From Candidatus Fermentibacteraceae bacterium (GTDB taxonomy: Bacteria; Fermentibacterota; Fermentibacteria; Fermentibacterales; JCC-6): a DNA stretch of 16,956 nt. Below are positions 7,378 to 14,828 of the stretch, one piece after another. The notes under the pieces are model-generated. The model was given only the letters and a program-made list of their open reading frames with translations, ran no database searches and was not told where the DNA came from. The number at the start of each line of letters is the position of its first letter. Positions within the stretch are counted from its first letter, which is position 1. A program made the translations under genes and the position numbers. Where the stretch lies: assembly GCA_021162285.1 (NCBI GenBank), contig JAGGYZ010000225.1, positions 1-16,956 on the forward strand, written 5' to 3'.

Positions 7378-9447
7378 ATGCTGTTGTTACTTGTTGTGGC
7401 TGTTTTGCGTATTCCTGCAGCCTCATGCGGAAACCAGACTGTTTTTACCGATCTGTCCGGCTCTGTTCTTGTGCTGAATGAACAGGTTCTTTCAACTGCT
7501 CCCGGGTGCGGGAACACCGTTCTTTTCTCGGAGAACAATCTGTTCTGGAAGGAATGCCCGCAGGGTTCTCCCCAGAGAATAGTATCTCTGGACGCGGGGG
7601 AAATTTTCTCCAGGGAATATTTCAGCGGCCCATTCTATTCAGATTACGGTATTCTTGTTTGTGTTCCCGGAAAAATACTGCTGCTTGATCTGCGCGGAAC
7701 GGTAAAGCGTTCGCTGCAGACTGGAGAATACCCCGGCAGCCTTTGCGGCAATACAGAGTACATCTGGTTTGTTTCATCGGAGGATGGTGTACTTAAGAGA
7801 ATCAGAGTGGCAGATGAAGTTGTGGAAACTGTTGATCTTTCATTTGTTCCCGTAACTGTAGAATACCGGAATGGTCTTCTTCTCATTGGAAAATCACAAG
7901 GCGGATATTCCTTAATGAACCTGGGCGGAAACACTGTTTTTGACATACAACAGGGCTTTTGGGGCCACTTCAGCGGAGACAGCGCTGTAACCTATGTTAG
8001 AAGCACCAGTTCTGAAGGCTGTGAAACTCTGATGTGGGAAACTGTTTCAGTTGATATAAAAAATGGTGAGGAAACGGTAACACTTTCTGGAAACTACGCC
8101 TGCGCTGTTAGTACCTCTTCAGCGAAGGATAACCCTGAAGCTCACTTCGATGTTCCCTACATGCATCAGAAATGGGACACCCCCGACTGGTTCAACGGAA
8201 ACTGGAGTTGTGGCCCAACTTCCTGCATGATGGCGGTGCAGTACTACAACCGCCTTACGCCGGACTCCATCTGGTGCAGTTCTCCAACAGGACACTGGAG
8301 CCAGTGGGGCAACTATCTGCCAACTGAATACACATTCCTCGGGCACACGTACGACACACTGGGAGAGTCTCCCGGCGGTGTGTGGGTTCCCGGTTCCCAC
8401 GGCTTCATATACATAAGCTACGATGAAGGGGGAGCCGGGTGGAACGAGATGGTGAGCTGGATGCAGCAGCACGGGCTTGACTCGTTCTGGCTGGGTACAA
8501 CATGGAGTGCGTGTACATCCGAACTTGACAACTCCTGGGTGGTGGTTGCCTCAACAACAAGCCCGTACACAGGCGGTCATATCCTTGTTTTCAATGGTTA
8601 TTACAGCAACCATTCGGTTATCTGTAATGATTCATACGGCAATCAGAACGAGCCGGGGTGGGGAACTCTGCCCAACGGCAAGGATGTTGTGTACGACTGG
8701 CCGGGGTACAACAACGGTAACACGCAGCTTGGGATCTCACAACTGTTCTCCGCAAGGTCGGAAGTTCTCACCCCGGCGGGTACCCTGATTGACGACAGAA
8801 CGCTGGGCTACAGAAAACTGGGCCCTTGTCAGTACTGGCACGAACAGCAAACTGGTTACAACGGGTATTCCTGGTGGACTTACTCCACAGGAGCACTGCC
8901 CGACACCTGCAGGGTAGAGTGGATACCTGTGCTTTCATACAACGCAGACTATGAGGTAGAAACTTACATTCCCGATTCTCACGCAACAGCTACAGGCATA
9001 TATCACATAAACACCACTTCCGGATGGCAGACGGCAGTTGTAAATCAGGGAGACTACAGCAACCAGTGGGTTTCTCTCGGCACTTTCAATCTGTCCCCTG
9101 CCTCTGCAATGGTAAAAATGGGTGACTACACCGGAACGCAGGGTCAGTACATATCGTTCGATGCAATCAGATTCACAGAGCAGACATCAATAGAAGATCA
9201 GAGTTCTTCCAGCAGTGAAGAATACTTCACGATCTCACAAAACCCTGTTCAAGCCGGGTCTTCCATCGTTTTCGATGTCCCTGAAGGTTGTGACGGCACT
9301 CTGAGCGTCTATGATATGAACGGCAGACTGGCTGCAAGTGCCACATCCACGATTCCCGGCATTCTGCCTGCAGGTGTTTACCATGCAGTTATCAGTTCCG
9401 GCATTAAAGATATTTATCAGACGATCAGTTTCACCGTTGTTGATTAG
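7378..9447 (+). CDS. Secreted C39-like cysteine peptidase with golvesin-like and type IX-like C-terminal domains
   Basis: 689 residues. A short signal peptide (MLLLLVVAVL, then IPAASC, a weak lipobox at best) is followed by a beta-rich, propeller-like part to about 250. A papain-like Peptidase_C39_2-type domain spans about 256-465: GNWSCGPTSCMM gives Cys278, GGHILVFNGY gives His401, and CNDSYGN gives Asp418, so the triad looks complete. Residues about 470-600 (IDDRTLGY to SFDAIRF, including VNQGDYSNQWVSLGTF) match golvesin/Xly carbohydrate-binding-like domains. The last 74 residues are an Ig-like sorting domain (ISQNPV, VYDMNGRLA, LPAGVYHAVI). It has no ABC transporter part, so it is not a bacteriocin exporter; an extracellular or cell-surface protease or amidase is likely. 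It heads a run of co-directional genes, with the next one 11 bp away. The ATG has an AAAGGGGGAG site. Confidence 0.88.
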   Translation: MLLLLVVAVLRIPAASCGNQTVFTDLSGSVLVLNEQVLSTAPGCGNTVLFSENNLFWKECPQGSPQRIVSLDAGEIFSREYFSGPFYSDYGILVCVPGKILLLDLRGTVKRSLQTGEYPGSLCGNTEYIWFVSSEDGVLKRIRVADEVVETVDLSFVPVTVEYRNGLLLIGKSQGGYSLMNLGGNTVFDIQQGFWGHFSGDSAVTYVRSTSSEGCETLMWETVSVDIKNGEETVTLSGNYACAVSTSSAKDNPEAHFDVPYMHQKWDTPDWFNGNWSCGPTSCMMAVQYYNRLTPDSIWCSSPTGHWSQWGNYLPTEYTFLGHTYDTLGESPGGVWVPGSHGFIYISYDEGGAGWNEMVSWMQQHGLDSFWLGTTWSACTSELDNSWVVVASTTSPYTGGHILVFNGYYSNHSVICNDSYGNQNEPGWGTLPNGKDVVYDWPGYNNGNTQLGISQLFSARSEVLTPAGTLIDDRTLGYRKLGPCQYWHEQQTGYNGYSWWTYSTGALPDTCRVEWIPVLSYNADYEVETYIPDSHATATGIYHINTTSGWQTAVVNQGDYSNQWVSLGTFNLSPASAMVKMGDYTGTQGQYISFDAIRFTEQTSIEDQSSSSSEEYFTISQNPVQAGSSIVFDVPEGCDGTLSVYDMNGRLAASATSTIPGILPAGVYHAVISSGIKDIYQTISFTVVD

Positions 9448-9458
9448 AAAGGCACACC

Positions 9459-11987
9459 ATGCTCTTAATTGCCATGCTTATCGCTTCTCTTTCCCCAAAT
9501 GGAGATTCAGAAATCCAATGGAATTCCTGTGACCCTGAAGACGGAGTAACTGCAGATTTCCTGCTGCAGCTTCCGGTAACAGACGAGGTTACAGACGAAA
9601 TCGAAACAGGAATACTGCCTGAAGGTGATTATCTCTACGATCTGGCCTGGTCCGCAGATGGACAGACTGTTCTGGTGGCAAATTACATGACAGCAAATCT
9701 TTCCCTCATAAGCCCAGCCACTGGATCCGTCATTATGGATATTCCCACAAACGGCCTGAGGCCAGGAGCCGTTGCTGCCTGCGAAAATTATGCGGTTGCA
9801 GCATTCCCGTTTGATGATCTGGTGGCCATAACTGATGAGACGGGTACTCTTCTGGGAACCGTAACCACCGGAGAACAACCCTGGCGGATAGAATTCAGTC
9901 CTGATGGTGAAACAGCCTACGTGGGCTGCGATGTAAATGACCAGTGCACCGTGATCGACCTGTCAAATCAGGCTGTTACGATGACAATAGAGAATTTTCC
10001 ATTCTGGATGCAGTCGTATGGATGGGGCTCTGAAAGCCCCAGGAACTTCGTTTTCTTCAGCGGATTCACCGTTACTGAAGACGGACAGTACATTGCAGTT
10101 CCCAATGGAGAAGACTCGGTTCTTTTCTTTAACACAACTACTGGAGCGGTGGATCACACTGTAGCGGTTGCTGATGCGGCTTCAGTTGCCCTTTCAGGAG
10201 ACGGCAGCCTGCTGATCGCTATGAGTACCTCCTCCGATGTAACCCTTCACCAGATAGATCTCACCACTTTCTCTGTTGCTGAATCCGTATCCATCCCCGG
10301 CAGCTCGGTAGGGATGACCAGAGAGATTGCAGTAAATCAGGATGGCTCAAAAGCTTTCATCTCCACATCCGGCAATACATCCACACTGGTAAATTTTACA
10401 ACCCAGGCTTTTACTCAATTCTCAAGTACCTACTCGGCCTTCTGGACCGCATCCAACTTTGACCACACCCTTGCAATAAGCGGGCAGTACAGATTCAGCG
10501 TAATAGATTTTGCAAGCGAGACCATGGTGGCTCAGCATCAGGGAAATGCCCAGAACTTTGGAGCAACTTCACCTGTAGCTAACCTGTCAGCCAGTGTTGA
10601 TCCCACACGCAATGAAGGTGTTTACTTCTATACTTTTACGAATTCATCAGTTAACTATCAGGGAGATGTTATCTCAGGTTCTGCAGTGGAAGGAGACGCC
10701 CCCAGAAGAGTCGCTATTTCTCCAGATGGGAATTGGGCTGTTGTTTCCAATACCCTCAGTGACAATGCTTCTCTCATTGATCTCAACGCCATGGCAACCG
10801 TTACCGTACTTGATATAGGAGACCGGGTACAGAATGTGAAGTTCACTCCGGATTCCAGATATGCGGTAATCTGCGGTTTCAACAGCAATTCGGTAAAGAT
10901 AATCGACACACAGACTGCCACGGTTGTTGCAAATGTTCCCACCGGAACACGGGCAGGTGTGGTTGATATCAGCCCCGACGGTTCAATGGCCTGCGTTGGC
11001 AACATTTCCTCAAACACTGTTTCCTTCGTGGAACTGGACGGAGCTGCAAGCTCTGAGGTTGCGGAAAAACCCTGCGGAACCATTGGTGTCTCGTGGGCTG
11101 CTTTCGGAGTCTCCAGCGATGTGGTTATCTCCCCGGACGGTTCTGTCTGCCTGGTATGTGCCAGCTTTAATGATAATGTCCGCCTGTTCAGCATGACCGA
11201 CTACTCTCTTCTGGCAACCATACCGGTGGGAGACTTCCCGTTGAAGGCAGCCTTCAACGATGACGGCAGCAGAGCAATGATTACCTGTTACATGGATGAC
11301 AAGGTCTACCTCCTTGATATAGATGGCGCTTCCTCTTCCGTTCTGGGAAACTGGGCTTCGGGAGATGGCCCGCTGAGGATAGCCTACGACCAGGCTGGAG
11401 ACAGATTTGGAGTGGGTATCTACTCCGACAAACAGGTTCGTTTCTACAATGCCGATGACGGTTCATACCTGGGCATGGAAAGCATGCCGGGTTCTGTATT
11501 CCAACCGGGATTCACCTCTGATGGTGAATTTCTTGCTCTCACAAGTGCCTATTCAACAACCCCGTCCCGATTGTACAGGGGATCCGAGTACACGGATCTT
11601 CCCGCCACGGGATGTACTTTTGACTTCTGCAGTGCCACAAACACCGCGGTTGTTGCCATACCCGGGCCGGATATGGCCTATGCAATCCAGTACACCTCCC
11701 AGGGTATAGAAACACACGCAATCTCTCCGGGCTGTTTCATTTCGGTATCACCAAATCCTGTTTCAGGTGGCCAGGTAACCTTTAGCTTCCACCTCCCTCT
11801 TCTCGCCAGTGGATCGCTGGCGATTTACGACCTTGCAGGACGCCAGGCAGCTCTTGTTGAAACAGGCAGTTTTCAGGAAGGCTTTAACTCTTTCTCAACC
11901 TCGGAAACACTACCTGCAGGAGTATACTCTGTAAGATTCTCTTCTCCGGAGGTGTCACTAACAGGACGCTTTGCCGTAGTCGAGTAA
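9459..11987 (+). CDS. Secreted YVTN/WD40-like beta-propeller protein with type IX-like sorting domain
   Basis: 842 residues. It has a very short signal-like N-terminus (MLLIAMLIASLSPNG); the codon frame has a stop 18 bp upstream and no other start, so this is the true N-terminus. From about 50 to 740 it is built of many roughly 40-45-residue blades carrying the pattern SPDG-x-x-A-x-V-x-N-x-x-S-N-x-V-x-x-ID (for example ISPDGNWAVVSN, FTPDSRYAVICG, ISPDGSMACVGN, ISPDGSVCLVCA). That is enough for two seven-bladed propellers. Residues 759-842 form the C-terminal Ig-like sorting domain (ISVSPNPVSGG, IYDLAGRQA, LPAGVYSVRF). No catalytic residues are recognised; binding or a surface-structural role is likely. 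Ribosome site AGAAAGG overlaps the stop of the previous gene, so the two are probably cotranscribed. Confidence 0.88.
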   Translation: MLLIAMLIASLSPNGDSEIQWNSCDPEDGVTADFLLQLPVTDEVTDEIETGILPEGDYLYDLAWSADGQTVLVANYMTANLSLISPATGSVIMDIPTNGLRPGAVAACENYAVAAFPFDDLVAITDETGTLLGTVTTGEQPWRIEFSPDGETAYVGCDVNDQCTVIDLSNQAVTMTIENFPFWMQSYGWGSESPRNFVFFSGFTVTEDGQYIAVPNGEDSVLFFNTTTGAVDHTVAVADAASVALSGDGSLLIAMSTSSDVTLHQIDLTTFSVAESVSIPGSSVGMTREIAVNQDGSKAFISTSGNTSTLVNFTTQAFTQFSSTYSAFWTASNFDHTLAISGQYRFSVIDFASETMVAQHQGNAQNFGATSPVANLSASVDPTRNEGVYFYTFTNSSVNYQGDVISGSAVEGDAPRRVAISPDGNWAVVSNTLSDNASLIDLNAMATVTVLDIGDRVQNVKFTPDSRYAVICGFNSNSVKIIDTQTATVVANVPTGTRAGVVDISPDGSMACVGNISSNTVSFVELDGAASSEVAEKPCGTIGVSWAAFGVSSDVVISPDGSVCLVCASFNDNVRLFSMTDYSLLATIPVGDFPLKAAFNDDGSRAMITCYMDDKVYLLDIDGASSSVLGNWASGDGPLRIAYDQAGDRFGVGIYSDKQVRFYNADDGSYLGMESMPGSVFQPGFTSDGEFLALTSAYSTTPSRLYRGSEYTDLPATGCTFDFCSATNTAVVAIPGPDMAYAIQYTSQGIETHAISPGCFISVSPNPVSGGQVTFSFHLPLLASGSLAIYDLAGRQAALVETGSFQEGFNSFSTSETLPAGVYSVRFSSPEVSLTGRFAVVE

Positions 11988-12004
11988 GCTGAAAGGAAGT
12001 AGAA

Positions 12005-13666
12005 ATGAAATCCATGACCCCCATGTTCCTCTGCGCATTTGCGGCACTGGGACTCTCCTCAACAAGAACCGTTTCCGAAACGACTTCTCAAGGGGAAACA
12101 ACCTTTACAGATTTTAGCAGTCATCAGGAGGAAATTGCGATAGAAGTAACTCCTCTGCCTGACCCGCCGGAAATAATCTGGCACTACTCGTTACCCACAG
12201 GCATGACACAAAAGATCGCTCCACTGGGGCAGAACTCTCAGCATGTTTTCACCGGCGGATGGTACGGGGGCGGCGTAATGTACGCCGGCACAGGAGGAGA
12301 TGGCTCTGCACTGTGGACAGTGGAACCCGAAGTGGGTGCAAACGAATACTGGACTTCTCTTGGCACTGGAACCACAGCAGCAGCAACAGATGATATCTAC
12401 TATGCTGTTCAAAAGTGGAATGTGTACAACGACAACGGAACCCCTTCCGACCCTTCAGACGACTACCTTGTATCGTCGGACAACACATCAGTCTCTCTTT
12501 TCAATTCATCATCCGCCACCCCTTTATGGACTTACACCGGAGGGCCGGGCTCCTTTATCTCTGCATCTGCTGATGGGCCGGGAAAAAGTGCCTGCGCCTC
12601 TGACGGCTCTGTCCTGGCTGTGGCAGGAGCCATAGACGGCCATCTCGCTGTGCAGTTTTTTAATAGTTCCAGCTCAACTCCCGTTTCTACCTACGAAGAC
12701 CCGGCTCTTGCCTACTACCCAAGACAGCTCCGCATAACCGCAGATGGCTCCAGGTGTATCTTCCGAGTGTCTGCAACTCTCTACAGAGTAGACACTGCAA
12801 CAGGAACCCTGGAGGCCAGTTTTTCTCTTGATGCATCCAATGACTGCTTCGCCATTTCTCCCGACGGATCTGTGGTTGCATACGGGTTTACAGCTGCAAG
12901 AATAGCAACCTGGGACGGCTCAGCCTACAACCTTGTGGCAGGCCAGGCAGTAAGCGGGTACTACGGAGGAGCCGCGGCAATAGCCGCGGACAACTCTACG
13001 ATCTACTTCGGTTTCTACAAGAACAACTACAAAACCAACAGAATTTTGAGGTTTGATGTTTCAAGCTCTGTTCCTCTCTGGACATACGATTATCCAGTCG
13101 GTTCAGGCAGCAACCAGGATGTTATGGAGTGGATGGATTGTTCCGATGATGGAAGATGGATGGTTGCCGGTTCATGGGGATGCAACAACGGAGGAGATGA
13201 AGTAGAAGTTTTTGATGATGAAAACCCTGCCGTGCCTGTTTTTACTATCGACACACCAGGATCGGTCTTTCATGTAGATATGAGCCCTGACGGAAGGTAT
13301 GTAACTGCAACAGGTAAACATGTTCATGCAAATATCATGGGCTCCGGAACAGACACGTACTTTGCTGAGATAGATGTAATGGGAATTGAAGAGCCTGAGC
13401 ATCCTGCTTCTCTTCAGTTGATTTCAGTAACCCCGAACCCGGTCACAAACCTGCTTAATCTCAACTTTTCTGTTCCATCATCCGGGCTGGTAAGTATCCA
13501 GGTGCTGGATCTTTCCGGACGCATGGTACAAAACCTGGTGGAAACACACATGTCCGCCGGATTGCACAGCATGTCTTTCTCAACAGATCTCGGAACGGGC
13601 ATGTATTTCTGTACGGTTTCTTCAAACGAACAAACAGCAACCGGAAAACTCATTGTTGTCAGATAA
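12005..13666 (+). CDS. Secreted beta-propeller (PQQ/WD40-like) protein with type IX-like sorting domain
   Basis: 553 residues. It has a regular signal peptide (MKSMTPMFLCAFAALGLSS), a short linker, then blades resembling PQQ/WD40 quinoprotein-type repeats from about 55 to 450 (ALWTVEP, PLWTYTGG, FAISPDGSVVAYGF, VDMSPDGRYVTATG). This is enough for one seven- or eight-bladed propeller. Residues 470-553 form the sorting domain (ISVTPNPVTN, VLDLSGRMVQ, GTGMYFCTV). The Trp-rich repeat ends differ from the YVTN blades of its upstream neighbour, so it is not a simple duplicate. No enzyme motif was recognised. An AAAGGAAG site precedes the ATG, and the gap from the previous stop is 17 bp, consistent with one operon. 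The partner or ligand is unknown. Confidence 0.86.
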   Translation: MKSMTPMFLCAFAALGLSSTRTVSETTSQGETTFTDFSSHQEEIAIEVTPLPDPPEIIWHYSLPTGMTQKIAPLGQNSQHVFTGGWYGGGVMYAGTGGDGSALWTVEPEVGANEYWTSLGTGTTAAATDDIYYAVQKWNVYNDNGTPSDPSDDYLVSSDNTSVSLFNSSSATPLWTYTGGPGSFISASADGPGKSACASDGSVLAVAGAIDGHLAVQFFNSSSSTPVSTYEDPALAYYPRQLRITADGSRCIFRVSATLYRVDTATGTLEASFSLDASNDCFAISPDGSVVAYGFTAARIATWDGSAYNLVAGQAVSGYYGGAAAIAADNSTIYFGFYKNNYKTNRILRFDVSSSVPLWTYDYPVGSGSNQDVMEWMDCSDDGRWMVAGSWGCNNGGDEVEVFDDENPAVPVFTIDTPGSVFHVDMSPDGRYVTATGKHVHANIMGSGTDTYFAEIDVMGIEEPEHPASLQLISVTPNPVTNLLNLNFSVPSSGLVSIQVLDLSGRMVQNLVETHMSAGLHSMSFSTDLGTGMYFCTVSSNEQTATGKLIVVR

Positions 13667-13677
13667 CCTTTGCTGTA

Positions 13678-13708
13678 ACCGGCATCTTCACCTGCTGAGG
13701 GTGCCGGT
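13678..13708 (+). other. Intergenic hairpin
   Basis: ACCGGCA and TGCCGGT form a perfect 7-bp stem; a rival pairing ACCGG/CCGGT plus CACC/GGTG is also possible. No T tract follows, so it is not a standard intrinsic terminator. It lies just before the glycosyltransferase gene, whose start has no clear ribosome site, so it may stabilise the upstream mRNA end or affect translation. Confidence 0.45.
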
Positions 13709-13723
13709 CAGAAATTGCTCTGA

Positions 13724-14758
13724 ATGAAAATTCTGTGGCATGTTTCCGCACACGGCTGGGGGCACGCCGCCAGACAGCGGGAACTTATCAGAGTTTACAG
13801 GCAAAACCATCCAGGGACAGATATCATCGTTGCTTCAAATGTTCCACCGTGGTTCTGGAATGCTTCTGAAATAAACACTCTTATCCCGGGTTCTCCATCC
13901 CCTGTGGTTGTCGAAAAGGATGGGAACATTCACACAGAAGCAACCCTTGTTCACTACCGTAACTTTCTGAAGAACAGTGCCGGCTACCTGAAGGCCGAAG
14001 TAAAAAAACAGCAGCAGTTAAAACCCGATCTGATAATCACAGACATTGACCCACTACCTGTAAAGGCGGCAGAAACAAACGATACCCCAGCCCTGGGAAT
14101 TGCCAATTTCACATGGGACTGGATAATGAGGGAGATGTTCCCGGACCTTGCTGATGAAGCTGCTCTGGTTTCAGAAATGTACCGTCACGGTACTTACCTG
14201 AAGCTACCCATGGGGCCCGAGCACTCCCCGTTTCGCTCAACTGTAGACACCCCCCTTCTTCGAGGCGGACCTCCCGGGCATCCCGAAAAGGCTGCTCCCC
14301 TGCTTCCACAGGGAAGTTGCTGCCTGATTGCAATCAGAGAGATACCTCCTGGTATTTTTCTTACCCTTCCCGAGGGAGTTAGTGCTGTTTCTTCTCTTCC
14401 GGAACCGGTTCACCAAAACTGCTTCAACATAACGCCCTCAGCTCTCGCCGCTGCAGGAGCCACTTTTGCCGACCTTGTTGCAGCCTGTGATGTGGTGATT
14501 TCCAAACCGGGTTACGGCATTATTTCTCAAATCCTGGCAATGGGAAAGAAGGCGGTCCTGCTCACAGGAAGGCAGTTTCCCGAGGAAAGGTATCTGCTCT
14601 CGGCCCTGACCGGAAGACCGGGAATCGTGCTTGTTGGAAAGCAAAGTTCTGTTTCTCTGCAGGAAATGGTGGCGAACCTTCTGCAGCAGAAGAGCCCTCC
14701 CGCTTCAACTTCAGAGGGAGCGGAATTCATTACCAGCCTGATAAACACGGTTTGTTGA
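13724..14758 (+). CDS. GT-B fold glycosyltransferase (MurG/GT28-like)
   Basis: 344 residues, no signal peptide, probably cytoplasmic. The N-terminal Rossmann domain opens ILWHVSAHGWGHAAR (residues 3-17), the G-x-GH-x-x-R loop of GT1/GT28 enzymes and of the N-terminal part of L-arabinokinase-like proteins. The segment DLIITDIDPLPVKAA followed by IANFTWDWI is typical of that subgroup. The C-terminal domain carries ACDVVISKPGYGIISQILAMGKKAVLL, then EERYLL, the nucleotide-sugar donor site; it is quoted here as separate motifs DVVISKPGYG and ILAMGKK. Donor and acceptor cannot be told from sequence. The ATG at 13724 is the only start that keeps the N-terminal motif; no good Shine-Dalgarno sequence is present. 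It sits between genes for exported proteins, so a role in modifying a surface glycan or the cargo itself is possible but only inferred. Confidence 0.85.
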   Translation: MKILWHVSAHGWGHAARQRELIRVYRQNHPGTDIIVASNVPPWFWNASEINTLIPGSPSPVVVEKDGNIHTEATLVHYRNFLKNSAGYLKAEVKKQQQLKPDLIITDIDPLPVKAAETNDTPALGIANFTWDWIMREMFPDLADEAALVSEMYRHGTYLKLPMGPEHSPFRSTVDTPLLRGGPPGHPEKAAPLLPQGSCCLIAIREIPPGIFLTLPEGVSAVSSLPEPVHQNCFNITPSALAAAGATFADLVAACDVVISKPGYGIISQILAMGKKAVLLTGRQFPEERYLLSALTGRPGIVLVGKQSSVSLQEMVANLLQQKSPPASTSEGAEFITSLINTVC

Positions 14759-14819
14759 GGCTTTTTGCCACACCGACTTTCGTGTATGATAGACTTTGAA
14801 GATCCGCACACAGATTTAC

Positions 14820-14824
14820 GGAGG
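14820..14824 (+). promoter_or_regulatory. Ribosome binding site that fixes the C13 peptidase start
   Basis: GGAGG lies four bases before the ATG at 14829. It decides for that start over the in-frame ATG at 14796, which has no such site and would put eleven polar residues ahead of a normal signal peptide. Confidence 0.85.
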
Positions 14825-14828
14825 AAAG

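Noticed and set aside
7378..9447. Bacteriocin exporter or processing system
   Set aside because: The C39-like domain has no ABC transporter or membrane domain and no precursor peptide gene is nearby.
14765..14790. TTGCCA and TATGAT as a promoter before the C13 peptidase gene
   Set aside because: The spacer is only 14 bp, too short for a normal sigma70 promoter; kept as a note only.
14796..14828. Upstream ATG for the C13 peptidase gene
   Set aside because: It would add eleven polar residues before the signal peptide and lacks a ribosome site; GGAGG precedes the ATG at 14829.
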